Positions 7,362-16,017 are shown, counted from the stretch's first letter. The stretch is 62,285 bases of DNA from Candidatus Iainarchaeum sp. (GCA_023129115.1 JAGMCR010000008.1:1-62285); one strand, 5' to 3'. A program made the numbers and translations. Notes: generated by a model from the sequence alone, not told the origin.

Positions 7362-9509
7362 TTAAATTCGTTTGCTTTTCTTGCGCTTGATTTTGTACAT
7401 CTCTGCCTCGACCTCTGCGTGGTTCACGAGCTTCTTGAGGGGTTCCATGCTTGCGTGCCTCCTCAGCACCAGTGCCAAGCGGTCTGCTCTTGCTCCGCCT
7501 TTCTTGAATGCCTTCAGCACCTGCTTGATGGTCATCTCTCCGTGGCTGGGAATGGAATACACCCGCTCCTCTTTCTCTTCCCGAATCTCTTCCTTGAGCG
7601 CTTTCCCTCCTCCCCTCATTCGCTTCTCGCGCTGCTTTTTCGTCTTGCGTTTTCCCCTTTCCTGCCGCTCACGCTCGGCCGCTCTTTTTTCCAGCTCTTT
7701 GGCACTGACTTTTTCGCCGCGTTCGTACGCTTTTTCAATCCACTGCATGCCCTCTTCTTTTCTTCTCGCGCGCTCACTCTCCCGCTTGGTCTTCTGTTTG
7801 TACTTCCTCGCCTTTTCCCTCTCTTCCTTCTTTTCCTTTCTCAAGGCCTTCAATTCCCTGTTCATTACTTCCGCCGAGTCAAACCGAACGTCCGGGAACT
7901 TCTTGACCCAAAAGCTGTGGAACTCTTTCCGCTCCCTATCGCTGAGGACCAGCGCAAAGTTTTCCCGCACCTGCTCCCGCTGCGCGTCAGTCAAAACGTG
8001 TGAAAAGTAAGAGTGTCCCGTAGTACTCCAAAGCGCCTTGAATAACTTGAGCGCGGGCACCCCACTGATGGAGCCGTCAAACGACCCACGCGGCTTTATG
8101 GAGCTGTGGCGCACTACCTTTTCCTTCATCCAGTCCTGCACCTCGTCCGCGAACTCTTCGTAGGCCTGCTTGCCCCTCCTCGCGCGGCCCACAGTGTCGT
8201 GGTGCAGCATAAGCCTCGCGGCAATCACGTGGTCCCTTTCAGAAAGGTCCAAGTGCTCGTAGTCTGGGTGGTTCCGCATCTCAGTATGCATTTTCTGCAC
8301 CAAGTCAAAAGTTTCCCGCACAGTCCTCTTCCCAACCCTCTCAACGCTTTCGGGCCGGTAGCCCGTGTAATCAGCAAAGGGATGGTCGCAGCACCGCGCG
8401 TTCAGGATGTAATTCTTGCCCAGCCCAAGCCTCTCCGACAAAAACGCGTCCATCTCTCTTGGCCTCATACCCAATGAAGTGGGGTGCTTCAGCAAAGTGT
8501 CGTAAGCATGCATTATTACTAAAAACGTCTTTAGTCTTTGCTCTTCCCTCACAAACCTCTGGTCAACAAACTTGCTGAACTTTTCGTAGGGCCCGTACCC
8601 TCTTCGTGCCTGGCCAACAATCTCAGGGTGCAACCCCAACCGCTCTGCCACAACTTTGTCCTTGTGCTTCGTGTCAAGTAGCCGCAACAGCGGGCGCTCA
8701 TCAATCATGCGCAGCTCCTCCCGTACACGATAAAAAGTCTCTCTGATGGTCTCTTTGAGAGTCGCTTTGGGGTCGTCAGAGCGTATCTTTCGCTTTGGCA
8801 CGAGCCGCGGGTCAAGCAAATGCCTGAAGTCCGCATAGCTCCCGTGCCCAATCCGCGCCTGGTAAACCGTGCTTGTGCTCATCCCCAAGTTCTTCGCCAC
8901 AATCGCGTCCCGCTCAAAAACATTCAGCTTCGCCGTCTTCGCATCTTTCAGCAGCTTCAAGTGCTCTTTCTTTACTTGCCTCACCCGTTTGGCCGCGGGC
9001 ATTGGTGGCGGAGTCCCACGCAGCTCCTTTGGCACTCGCCTGGCAAAATCCGCATACTCCTTCAGGCCAAGCCGCACCCGCAAAACAAGAACTTTTGAAA
9101 TTGGGTTCAGCGGCGTGCTCATCTTCTCAGCGACAATTTCGTCCTTTTCGTCCCAGCTCTTGTCCTTGTGCTCCGGGTCGTCCAACAGCCCAAGATGCTC
9201 TCCCTGCACGGCCAGGAAAAACTCTTCTTTCTTGGCAGTGCCCCTGCCCTGCCTCTTCCTGTCAATCAACCGCGGGTCTACCTGGTCCGCGAACTCCGCG
9301 TGCTTGCCAAAGCCAAAGCGCGCTGCAGAAACACCCCCAACATTAAGCCCCAGCCTCTCCGCCACAATCTTGTTCCTCTCCCCGCTGGACAGCTTCGCAG
9401 TCTCCGGGTCCTCAATAAGCTTGATGTGCTCCCGCTGCACAGCCCGGAAAGTCCGCTTCTTGTTCCATCCCGGCTTCCACTTGTGTACCCGCCCCTTCTT
9501 GCCTGCCAC
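7362..9509 (-). CDS. protein with six tandem HTH-like repeats and a basic coiled-coil tail
   Basis: 715-aa protein of unknown function. Six degenerate units of about 62 aa occupy roughly residues 21-82, 97-163, 176-237, 259-320, 329-389 and 401-461. Each runs from a helix (V..EH..LL.DP) through an ERD.IVAE.LGL....V..AR helix-turn-helix-like core to a G.Y.EFA...DPRL end. The remainder (about 530-670) is extremely basic and helical, with a short folded C-terminal part. The array suggests modular DNA or RNA binding. The start is GTG at 9509, with a TATA element (GATATAAAAAG, reverse strand, 9530-9540) 26 nt upstream. It is co-transcribed with the radical SAM gene downstream. Confidence 0.75.
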   Translation of the reverse strand: MAGKKGRVHKWKPGWNKKRTFRAVQREHIKLIEDPETAKLSSGERNKIVAERLGLNVGGVSAARFGFGKHAEFADQVDPRLIDRKRQGRGTAKKEEFFLAVQGEHLGLLDDPEHKDKSWDEKDEIVAEKMSTPLNPISKVLVLRVRLGLKEYADFARRVPKELRGTPPPMPAAKRVRQVKKEHLKLLKDAKTAKLNVFERDAIVAKNLGMSTSTVYQARIGHGSYADFRHLLDPRLVPKRKIRSDDPKATLKETIRETFYRVREELRMIDERPLLRLLDTKHKDKVVAERLGLHPEIVGQARRGYGPYEKFSKFVDQRFVREEQRLKTFLVIMHAYDTLLKHPTSLGMRPREMDAFLSERLGLGKNYILNARCCDHPFADYTGYRPESVERVGKRTVRETFDLVQKMHTEMRNHPDYEHLDLSERDHVIAARLMLHHDTVGRARRGKQAYEEFADEVQDWMKEKVVRHSSIKPRGSFDGSISGVPALKLFKALWSTTGHSYFSHVLTDAQREQVRENFALVLSDRERKEFHSFWVKKFPDVRFDSAEVMNRELKALRKEKKEEREKARKYKQKTKRESERARRKEEGMQWIEKAYERGEKVSAKELEKRAAERERQERGKRKTKKQREKRMRGGGKALKEEIREEKEERVYSIPSHGEMTIKQVLKAFKKGGARADRLALVLRRHASMEPLKKLVNHAEVEAEMYKIKRKKSKRI

Positions 9510-9529
9510 AACTAAATTACTTGAAGCGA

Positions 9530-9602
9530 CTTTTTATATCTTCCGGGCAAATTAGTATATCTTAATCCTCACACTTAACCAGCTCTGCTCATGTTTTTAT
9601 AC
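9530..9602. promoter_or_regulatory. divergent TATA boxes
   Basis: A reverse-strand TATA element at 9530-9540 serves the HTH-repeat/radical SAM operon (start 9509). A forward element (GTTTTTATAC, 9593-9602) serves the membrane protein at 9626. Each is centred 26-28 nt from its start codon, so leaderless transcripts are predicted in both directions. Confidence 0.6.
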
Positions 9603-9625
9603 TCCCAACCGCTAATTAGCCCTCA

Positions 9626-10213
9626 ATGGAGTTCGTGTTGGCGTACTTGTTCTTCGGCCCGCTCGTGGCAATTCCCCTGGGCATCACGACGATGTCGTGG
9701 GGCAGCATGCTCCTCCAGGGGATGGTGGCGCAGCTCGCCGAGCTCACGTTCATTCACTACTTGCTGGAGGGCCTTGACTACCCAATCATGCACCGCCGCG
9801 CCCTCCTGGAAAAGTTCGCGAACGCCGCGAACAAAAAGGTCAAGGACATCCGCCACAACACCGAGGCACTGGAGGCCTACTTCTACGACGAGTTCGGCCA
9901 CTTTGGCTACTACCTGTCCCTAATCTTTTTCTCGTTCACGCTTGGCGTCACGTGGTCCGCGATAATCGCGTTCGCGCTGCGGCTCCGCACCGCAGCGTCC
10001 GCCGTCTTCATCATCATCGGCTCCGTGCTCGGCTTCGCTTTTTGGTACTGGGCGTTCGAGCAGTCACTCACCTACGTCGCGGCCGACGCCTTGTCAGTGC
10101 TCGCTTTCGTGCTTTCGGTGATGCTCTTGTTCTACGGCGAAATCCGCGAAAAGCACATACTCCGCCTCGCCGTGAAGGCAATCGGCAAAAGAAAGAAGAA
10201 AAAGAAGCGCTAA
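9626..10213 (+). CDS. polytopic membrane protein of unknown function
   Basis: 195-aa protein with about four or five hydrophobic segments, a soluble helical stretch in the middle (ALLEKFANAANKKVKDIRHNTEALE) and a very basic cytoplasmic end (KRKKKKKR). No family was recognised. The ATG at 9626 is 28 nt from a TATA box. The last codons overlap the 3' end of the convergent PEP synthase gene by 4 nt. Confidence 0.65.
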   Translation: MEFVLAYLFFGPLVAIPLGITTMSWGSMLLQGMVAQLAELTFIHYLLEGLDYPIMHRRALLEKFANAANKKVKDIRHNTEALEAYFYDEFGHFGYYLSLIFFSFTLGVTWSAIIAFALRLRTAASAVFIIIGSVLGFAFWYWAFEQSLTYVAADALSVLAFVLSVMLLFYGEIREKHILRLAVKAIGKRKKKKKR

Positions 10214-12858
10214 ATCTTGAACCCGAACAAGTTCAGCTTTTTTCCCTCTTTTTTCTCTCCCTCAAGAGTCCCGGACTGGTAAGACGACTCTTCTTGTTTC
10301 GGCTTTTCTCCTTCCCCCGGAGAACTGGATGCCTCAATCCCAGCAGAACTGGAGGCCTCGGTCCCAGCAGAACTGGAGGCCTTGGTCCCAGCAGAACTGG
10401 GGGGGGCGTCAACTGACGCCCCCCCGGTTGGAACGCCGGCTTCTGCCTCGGCTGGAGTAGTTGGTTCTGACGCCCCCCCGGTTGGAACGCCGGCTTCTGC
10501 CTCGGTTGGAGCCGGTGGTTGTGTGGGCTCTGGAGCTACGGGTTGCGCTGGTTCTGGAGGCGCGGGTTGCGCTGGCTCTGGAGCGGATGGTTGTGCCTGC
10601 CGCTCTTTCTTCTTTTCCGCCTCTGCCACGACCTTCCGCACTTTCACCACTGCGTCGGGGTTGACGCTCATGCTGTCAATCCCCTCCTTCACGAGGAACT
10701 CTGCGAAGTCCGGGTAGTTGCTCGGCGCCTGGCCGCACAGCGACACAGTCTTGCCCTTCTTGTGCGCCCCCCTGATAATCATGCGAATCGCTTTCTTGAC
10801 CGCCTCGTTCCTCTCGTCGAACAATCCCATCTTGCCCAGTATCTCGGAGTCGCGGTCCACCCCCAGCACCAATTGCGTCAAGTCGTTGCTCCCAATCGAG
10901 AACCCGTCCACGTACTCAGCGAACTCTTCGGCCAGCAATGCGTTGCTCGGGATTTCGGCCATCATCCACAGCTTGAAGTCATGGCCGCGCTCGAGCCCCT
11001 CCGCCTTCATTATTTCTTCCACTTCCTTGACCTCGTCCACGGTCCGGACGAACGGGAGCATTATCCAGATGTTCTTGTGCGTCTCGCGGGCCTTCTTGAT
11101 TGCCTTCAGCTCGAGCACGAACGCGTCCCTATAGTTTTCGTGGTAGTACCTCGACGCGCCGCGCCACCCAATCATGGGGTTGTCCTCCTCTGGCTCGAAC
11201 TCCTCGCCGCCCTCGAGGTCGCGGTACTCGTTGCTCTTGAAGTCACTCGTCCGCAGCACGACCGGCTTCGGCGAAAACGCCGCCGCCACAGCCGAAATCC
11301 CTTCCACCAGCTTGTCGATGAACACCTGCTCCCTGCCCTCGCGGATTAGCTTCAGCGGGTGCTCCTTGACGTAAGTCGCGATGATGAACTCTTCTCGCAT
11401 CAGCCCGATGCCGTCCACTGGATAGTCCTTGTACTTCTCCGCCATCTCGGGCACGCCGAGGTTCATGTAAATGTGCGTCTTTGTCTTCGGCGCGCTCGCC
11501 AGTTCCTCGGCAGTCAGCTTTGCCTCGGCCTCGATGCCGATAATGCCCTTGTACACCACGTTGTTGGACGCGTCAACAGTGATCTTGTCGCCGTCGCGCA
11601 CCAAGTCCGTGATGTTTTCCGTGCCGACGATGCACGGGATGCCCAGTTCCCTGCTGACAATCGCGGCGTGGCACGTAATGCCGCCCTCGTTCGTGACAAT
11701 CGCCGCCGCACGCCGCATCGCGGGGACCATGTCGGGGCTCGTCATCGCGGTGACGAGGATGTCGCCCTTCTGGACCTTGGGCAGGTCTTCCATTGAATGG
11801 ACGACTTTCACAATGCCACTCCCCACGCCGGGCGACGCGCCGAGCCCGCGGATGAGCTCTTCGCCCGTTGGCTTCACGCCCTCTTCCTTCTTCATCTGCA
11901 GAGTAGTAACCGCCCGGGACTGGAGGATGTAGAGCTCCCCGTCCTGCAGGCCCCACTCAATGTCCTGCGGCGACTGGTAATGTGCCTCGATTTTCTTGCC
12001 TATTTCCATAAGCTCCAGGATTTTTTCGTCTGGGAGCTTCTGCAGCCCCTGCTTGATTGGCGGCACCTGCGCCACCACTGTCCCGAGGCCGCGCTCGTTG
12101 CGGACAATCATTTCTTTTTGCGTGCCGAGCTTCTTGGACTTAATGCTGCCGCTCTTCTTGTCCACCAAATAAGTGTCGGGCGTGACCTTGCCGCCCACCA
12201 CTGCCTCTCCCAAACCGTACGCGCTTTCAATCACGAGCTCGTCGGGCCGCATGCCCGTCGGCTCTGAAGTGAACATGACCCCCGCGACTTCGCTCTTGAC
12301 CATTTCCTGCACAACGACCGCGATGCCTACCTTCTCGTGCGAAAATCCTTGCTGCACCCGGTAGAAAATCGCGCGCGGCGTGTACAATGACGCCCAGCAC
12401 TTCCGCACCGCCTTTATCAACTCGTTTTCGCCCTGGACGTCCAGGTAGGTCTCCTGCTGGCCGGCGAAGCTCGCCTCCGGCAGGTCCTCCGCAGTCGCGC
12501 TGCTCCTTGCCGCGATGTAGACCTGCTCGCCCCGCTGCTTGCACAGCTTGTTGTACTCTTCTTTGATGTCGTCCACGATGTCCCTGAGCATGGGCGCGCC
12601 GAGAATGGTCTCCTGGATTTTCCGCGCCGTGGCCTGGAGCTCGGCTGTGTCATTAACATCAACAGAGTTGGCCAGCTCGATAATCCGCTTCTGGATGCCC
12701 GTCCTCTTCACGTAGCTGAAGTACGTTTGGGCCGTGACGATGAAGCCGCCGGGAATCGGGAACTTGGCGTTCGCCATCTCGCCCAAATTCGCCCCCTTCC
12801 CACCCACAGTGGGGATATCGTCCTTGCCGATGTCCTTGAACCAGACTATGCTAGCCAT
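10210..12858 (-). CDS. ppsA: phosphoenolpyruvate synthase with a repetitive C-terminal tail
   Basis: Pyruvate, water dikinase: ATP + pyruvate + water gives PEP + AMP + Pi, the entry to gluconeogenesis. At 882 aa it is about 100 aa longer than typical. Order of domains: N-terminal ATP-grasp/PPDK_N domain (VGGKGANLGEM near the start), swivelling phosphohistidine domain with GGITCHAAIVSRELG (catalytic His), and C-terminal PEP-binding TIM barrel (GSNDLTQL, LCGQAPS). After about residue 750 comes a Pro/Ala/Ser-rich low-complexity tail encoded by tandem DNA repeats and ending in KLNLFGFKI. The start is ATG 12858, with a TATA box at 12881-12890, 27 nt upstream. The upstream in-frame ATG at 12870 would precede the predicted transcript start. 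Confidence 0.93.
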   Translation of the reverse strand: MASIVWFKDIGKDDIPTVGGKGANLGEMANAKFPIPGGFIVTAQTYFSYVKRTGIQKRIIELANSVDVNDTAELQATARKIQETILGAPMLRDIVDDIKEEYNKLCKQRGEQVYIAARSSATAEDLPEASFAGQQETYLDVQGENELIKAVRKCWASLYTPRAIFYRVQQGFSHEKVGIAVVVQEMVKSEVAGVMFTSEPTGMRPDELVIESAYGLGEAVVGGKVTPDTYLVDKKSGSIKSKKLGTQKEMIVRNERGLGTVVAQVPPIKQGLQKLPDEKILELMEIGKKIEAHYQSPQDIEWGLQDGELYILQSRAVTTLQMKKEEGVKPTGEELIRGLGASPGVGSGIVKVVHSMEDLPKVQKGDILVTAMTSPDMVPAMRRAAAIVTNEGGITCHAAIVSRELGIPCIVGTENITDLVRDGDKITVDASNNVVYKGIIGIEAEAKLTAEELASAPKTKTHIYMNLGVPEMAEKYKDYPVDGIGLMREEFIIATYVKEHPLKLIREGREQVFIDKLVEGISAVAAAFSPKPVVLRTSDFKSNEYRDLEGGEEFEPEEDNPMIGWRGASRYYHENYRDAFVLELKAIKKARETHKNIWIMLPFVRTVDEVKEVEEIMKAEGLERGHDFKLWMMAEIPSNALLAEEFAEYVDGFSIGSNDLTQLVLGVDRDSEILGKMGLFDERNEAVKKAIRMIIRGAHKKGKTVSLCGQAPSNYPDFAEFLVKEGIDSMSVNPDAVVKVRKVVAEAEKKKERQAQPSAPEPAQPAPPEPAQPVAPEPTQPPAPTEAEAGVPTGGASEPTTPAEAEAGVPTGGASVDAPPSSAGTKASSSAGTEASSSAGIEASSSPGEGEKPKQEESSYQSGTLEGEKKEGKKLNLFGFKI
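10317..10520 (-). repeat. tandem DNA repeats encoding the PEP synthase tail
   Basis: Two adjacent arrays lie inside the ppsA 3' end. A 24-bp unit recurs at about 10317, 10341, 10365 and (half) 10389 and encodes an 8-residue Ser/Ala/Gly/Thr motif. A 54-bp unit starts at 10415 and again at 10469 and encodes the repeated AEAGVPTGGAS block. The in-frame periods and near-identical copies point to recent slippage or unequal exchange. Confidence 0.8.
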
Positions 12859-12891
12859 AAGCCAAGGCAACGAGCGTGGGGAATAAAAAGG

Positions 12892-13755
12892 TTAGTCCTT
12901 CTTCCGCTTCTTAACGAGGTCCACGAGGCCCTCGGCGCTTTCGGCGTCAGTAATCTCTTTTTCGCGCACCACCGGCACCCCCCTGACTTCCTTGCGCCGG
13001 CTCTCCATCACAATCACGGGGTGGCTTCCGAAGAAGTCCGCGGCCTTTGTCACGAACTTGGCCTTGCGCTTGGCATAGGCCTCGCTGCGCTCCTTGTCAA
13101 CGAGCAGGGACTCCTTTTCCCTGGCGAGCGCGTCGAACCCGCGGTGCACGGGCACCACGTCGAACCCGAGGCCGTGCATCTTCTGCAAATAGCCGGTGAG
13201 CACGGGGCTCTCCCTCGCCGGCACGGAAAACGGGTTGATGTCCTTAATCAGTGGCTCGTCAAGCACTTCTTCCAGGCGCTTGGCCTTCTCGAACTCGATG
13301 CGCGTGCCGTGGCGGTACGCATAAATCGCCTCGCGCGTCACGTGCAGCTCCCTCGCGAGCTCGGTCGGGCTCGTCCCCTCAAGTTTCTTTACGTCGATTT
13401 CGGCGACCACGCGGCCCTTGTAAAACCTTTTCCTCGGCAGCATCCCGCCGAGCAACGCGCTGAAGGTCTCGAGGGAGACGACGTTCACGCCGTACCTGTC
13501 GTAGACCATTCCCACTTTCAGCTCATAGGCCTTTGACTTTTCGCCAATCACCATCGGCGTCGCGCCCAGCGAGGCCGCTAGCGCCTTGAGGTCCCTTGCC
13601 TGGCTGTCCCGAAAAGAGTCAATGTTCGTAAAGGCCTTGAGGAGCAGGAGCCGCTCGCCAGAGCGGGCGGCGATGTCAAAGCAGCTCTTTTTCTCGAGTG
13701 GCACGAAGCACTGGTAGCCCGTGCCCTCCAGCTCGCGAATCAGCTGCTCAATCAT
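12892..13755 (-). CDS. archaeal HTH-type transcriptional regulator (COG1395-like)
   Basis: 287-aa protein with an N-terminal restriction-endonuclease-fold-like region (GYQCFVPLEKKSCFDIAAR ... LLLLKAF), a central Xre-type helix-turn-helix (TSPTELARELHVTREAIYAYRHG) and an uncharacterised C-terminal domain. This layout matches the conserved archaeal HTH regulators of COG1395. The start ATG at 13755 lies 2 nt after the L40e stop (TAACAATG), so translation is coupled to the ribosomal protein. A longer reading through L40e in another frame is rejected. Confidence 0.8.
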   Translation of the reverse strand: MIEQLIRELEGTGYQCFVPLEKKSCFDIAARSGERLLLLKAFTNIDSFRDSQARDLKALAASLGATPMVIGEKSKAYELKVGMVYDRYGVNVVSLETFSALLGGMLPRKRFYKGRVVAEIDVKKLEGTSPTELARELHVTREAIYAYRHGTRIEFEKAKRLEEVLDEPLIKDINPFSVPARESPVLTGYLQKMHGLGFDVVPVHRGFDALAREKESLLVDKERSEAYAKRKAKFVTKAADFFGSHPVIVMESRRKEVRGVPVVREKEITDAESAEGLVDLVKKRKKD

Positions 13756-13757
13756 TG

Positions 13758-13901
13758 TTAGCGCCTGGGTTCCTTTGCCTTCCGCCTCAGCTTCTTGCTG
13801 TGGCATTTCCTACACTTCAGTGCCTTGGGCGCGTTCAGGGCGCCGCACTTGAGGCAGACCTTCTTGTTGAGCCGCGCCTTGGCAGCCAGTTCTTTTGACA
13901 T
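13758..13901 (-). CDS. rpl40e: 50S ribosomal protein L40e
   Basis: 47-aa zinc-finger ribosomal protein. The product begins [20 protein letters not shown] and has the L40e CLKCG ... CRKC zinc site and basic tail. It is short but complete. The start ATG at 13901 has GGTGGG just upstream. A TATA-like element TTTAAAAAC further upstream (about 13952-13962, reverse strand) gives room for a leader. It is first in an operon with the HTH regulator at 12892. Confidence 0.9.
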   Translation of the reverse strand: MSKELAAKARLNKKVCLKCGALNAPKALKCRKCHSKKLRRKAKEPRR

Positions 13902-14035
13902 AATCCCACCCAACCCTTTAAATAAGGAGTATTGCCAAGTTATACGCCCCTTTGTTTTTAAACCTTAATACTTTTTAAGGGATTAAAGGCAAAAACAGCG
14001 GGCACGCTCCGCTAGGAGCCGAATTCGCACCGGCC

Positions 14036-14110
14036 GCTCCCGTAGTCTAGTCCGGTCAAGGATCCCGGCCTTTCAAGCCGGTGGCGTGGGTTCGAATCCC
14101 GCCGGGAGCA
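14036..14110 (+). tRNA. tRNA-Glu (anticodon TTC)
   Basis: Cloverleaf with acceptor GCTCCCG/CGGGAGC, discriminator A, an anticodon stem enclosing the loop CTTTCAA (anticodon TTC) and the T-loop TTCGAAT. No intron and no encoded CCA. A box-A-like TATA (CTTTTTAAGG, about 13971-13980) lies upstream. Its 3' end is duplicated 145 bp downstream. Confidence 0.95.
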
Positions 14111-14259
14111 TTCCCAGGGAATGGGGACACCCCCTTCCCCTAGGGATCCCTAACCCCCGCAAGCTCGCTCCGCTCGCGGTTCGTCCGCTGGCGGCAAAGC
14201 CGGCACGGACAACGTGCCAGCTGAGTTTGCAGCTGTTAGGATCCCGCCGGGAGCATTCC
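14096..14259 (+). repeat. 19-bp duplication of the tRNA-Glu 3' end (att-like)
   Basis: ATCCCGCCGGGAGCATTCC occurs at 14096-14114 (T-arm and acceptor 3' half of tRNA-Glu) and again at 14241-14259. The 126 bp between them contain no gene. They hold small inverted repeats such as a CCCTAGGG-like block and GCTGCAAAC/GTTTGCAGC-type stretches. A duplicated tRNA 3' end is the usual scar of integrase-mediated insertion, here with almost nothing left inside. Confidence 0.55.
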
Positions 14260-14344
14260 GCCTGAAACTCAGGCGGCACGTTAGACGGGGGCTGCACGGG
14301 GCAGCCCGGGCGGCATGCGCCGCACACAAAGAAAAGGTGAAAAA

Positions 14345-14449
14345 GTGATACTGTTCTTCAGTGGTGGAGACAAAGAAAAGAAGAAGAGGCGCTCGCGCCG
14401 CAAGTGGCGAATCAAGAAAAGGCGCAAGAAGACCCGCGGCAAGGACTGA
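14345..14449 (+). CDS. 34-aa basic peptide, possibly L41e-like
   Basis: A GTG start at 14345, preceded by AGGTGA, opens a 34-codon frame whose C-terminal half (SRRKWRIKKRRKKTRGKD) is almost entirely Arg/Lys with one Trp. It resembles the tiny ribosomal protein L41e in composition and in the RKWR..KRR pattern. It lies between tRNA-Glu and tRNA-Leu on the same strand. The evidence is composition, ribosome-binding site and context only. Confidence 0.4.
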   Translation: MILFFSGGDKEKKKRRSRRKWRIKKRRKKTRGKD

Positions 14450-14464
14450 GCGCCTTTAGCCGGG

Positions 14465-14487
14465 GCACTGGCCGCCCGCCAGTGCCG
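14465..14487 (+). terminator. perfect 8-bp hairpin between the basic peptide and tRNA-Leu
   Basis: GGCACTGG/CCAGTGCC closes on a 7-nt loop, ending 8 nt before tRNA-Leu. It could terminate the upstream transcript or act as a processing spacer. There is no obvious T-run, so the role is uncertain. Confidence 0.4.
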
Positions 14488-14495
14488 GTTTGCGC

Positions 14496-14579
14496 GCGGG
14501 GGTACCAAAGTGGACAAATGGGATGCGTTTAGGGCGCATTGGCTTAGTGCCTTCGAGAGTTCGAATCTCTTCCCCCGCA
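14496..14579 (+). tRNA. tRNA-Leu (anticodon TAG)
   Basis: 84-nt class II tRNA. Acceptor GCGGGGG/CCCCCGC, discriminator A, anticodon stem ATGCG/CGCAT enclosing TTTAGGG (anticodon TAG), a long variable arm (TGGCTTAGTGCC region) and T-loop TTCGAAT. No intron. I see no strong TATA box directly upstream. The metallo-hydrolase ATG follows its 3' end after only 12 nt. Confidence 0.93.
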
Positions 14580-14591
14580 TTTGGTGTTTAG

Positions 14592-15170
14592 ATGGCCGAA
14601 CTAAAAGTATTGGTCGAGGGCTATGCCCGCGAAATAGATGGCGGCTGGATAGCGAATCCAACAGTGACGCTGGTAAAATCCAACGGCAAGAACATCGTTG
14701 TCGACCCGGGGTGCAACCGCGAAAAGTTGTTGGCTGCACTCAAAGGGGAGGGATTAACTACTGCGGACATAGACTACGTTATTCTCACACACAACCACAG
14801 TGACCACATCCTGCTCGCAGGGATTTTTGAGAACGCAAAAGTGATTACTACTGACGAGATTTATGACGGCGACCACCAAGTCTATCACCACAACAAAATG
14901 CCAGAAACCGAGCTTGAGTTGATTCCCACGCCGGGGCACTGTGAAGACCATGTTTCAGTCAAAGTCCCAACAGCCAAAGGCACTTATATCGTGGTCGGCG
15001 ACGTGTTCTGGTTCATAGACGGCGAAGAGCAAACCCTTGAAGTTGAGCGGGAAGACCCCGCCCCTGAACCGGGTGTGGACATGAAAGCGCTCATTGAGTC
15101 AAGGAGAAAAGTCCTCGGGCTCGCGGACTTCATTGTCCCGGGGCACGGAAAAATAGTGAAGGTGAAATGA
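14592..15170 (+). CDS. metallo-beta-lactamase-fold hydrolase
   Basis: 192-aa MBL-fold protein with the metal-binding motif THNHSDH (HxHxDH), the later ligand in PTPGHCEDH, an Asp in VVGDVFW and a final His in VPGHGKI, so a complete binuclear Zn site is likely. It resembles small MBL hydrolases of the glyoxalase-II/MBLAC1 type; the substrate is unknown. GGTG lies 5 nt before the ATG. The 12-nt gap to tRNA-Leu means 3' processing of the tRNA would release this mRNA with a very short leader. Confidence 0.85.
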   Translation: MAELKVLVEGYAREIDGGWIANPTVTLVKSNGKNIVVDPGCNREKLLAALKGEGLTTADIDYVILTHNHSDHILLAGIFENAKVITTDEIYDGDHQVYHHNKMPETELELIPTPGHCEDHVSVKVPTAKGTYIVVGDVFWFIDGEEQTLEVEREDPAPEPGVDMKALIESRRKVLGLADFIVPGHGKIVKVK

Positions 15171-15171
15171 A

Positions 15172-15360
15172 ATGGAATGCCGCAAGGAAGAAAACCTGAA
15201 GGACTGCAACTGCACTTACTCGTGCTCCAAGAAGGGCATTTGCTGCGAGTGCATCAAGTACCACCGCGAGCGCGGCGAATTGCCTGCGTGCTACTTTGAC
15301 AAGGCAGCCGAAAAGACGTATGACCGCAGCATCGAGCACTTTGTCGAGCTAAACTCTTAG
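15172..15360 (+). CDS. small cysteine-rich protein (DUF6485-like)
   Basis: 62-aa protein with [20 protein letters not shown], eight or more Cys in the first half, followed by GELPACYF. This matches the conserved DUF6485 pattern and probably binds a metal or cluster. It starts 1 nt after the metallo-hydrolase stop, forming an operon. Its last 12 nt overlap the 3' end of the convergent GDPD gene. Confidence 0.75.
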   Translation: MECRKEENLKDCNCTYSCSKKGICCECIKYHRERGELPACYFDKAAEKTYDRSIEHFVELNS

Positions 15361-16017
15361 CGCGCCAGGGTCGTCAGAAACAATTATGTCGACGCCAGCG
15401 CCCAGCATTTTCTTGTACGTCTCGCTGTCGTTCACTGTCCAGACCCCAACTTCGAGCCCTTCGCCGTGCACGGCTCCTACGGCTTCCGGCCCGGCTTCTC
15501 CTGTTGGGAGAATCAGTGCCCGCGCGCCAAGCGACTTCGCGGCCCCCACCGCCCCACTCGTGTAATCGCGCGAGATGAACGCAACAGCCAGTGATGAATC
15601 GATTTCCTTGACCCTTTCAAGTTCTTCTTTCTTGAAGGAAACGAAAATCACTTTTTCCAAACCGTTTTTCTTCACGAGCTCCACGGACTTCGCTGCCGTG
15701 TCGCTTCCCTTGAGCTCGACAATCAGCCCAACTTTTCCCTTGACAGTGTCAATGATTTCCTGGAGCGTTGGAATCTTCTCGCCCTTCCCCGCGTCCAATT
15801 CCTTCAGCTCGGCAAGGCTCTTCCCCTCTACTTCGCCCGTGCCGTTCGTCGTGCGCTCGAGCGTGGAGTCATGCATCGCGACCAATTCGCCGTCTTTTGT
15901 GAGCCGCACGTCGCACTCGACGTAGTCCACTCCAAGCCCTATCCCTTTTCGGAACGACAGCAAAGTGTTTTCCGGCTCGGCGTTGCGGGCGCCGCGGTGG
16001 CCCACAATCACGGTCAT
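15349..16017 (-). CDS. glycerophosphodiester phosphodiesterase
   Basis: 222-aa GDPD-family TIM barrel that hydrolyses glycerophosphodiesters. Motifs: [14 protein letters not shown] (catalytic His and metal Glu), [17 protein letters not shown] (metal ligands and second His), LIVELKG and VGVWTVND. No signal peptide, so it is cytosolic. The start ATG at 16017 overlaps the ParB-like gene by 4 nt. The longer frame upstream is antisense-like and rejected. Confidence 0.92.
   Translation of the reverse strand: MTVIVGHRGARNAEPENTLLSFRKGIGLGVDYVECDVRLTKDGELVAMHDSTLERTTNGTGEVEGKSLAELKELDAGKGEKIPTLQEIIDTVKGKVGLIVELKGSDTAAKSVELVKKNGLEKVIFVSFKKEELERVKEIDSSLAVAFISRDYTSGAVGAAKSLGARALILPTGEAGPEAVGAVHGEGLEVGVWTVNDSETYKKMLGAGVDIIVSDDPGALRV

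Noticed and set aside
10519..11349. Long open frame antisense to PEP synthase
   Set aside because: It lies wholly within ppsA, has His/Leu/Val-rich composition typical of complementary strands of GC-rich genes and has no promoter or domain.
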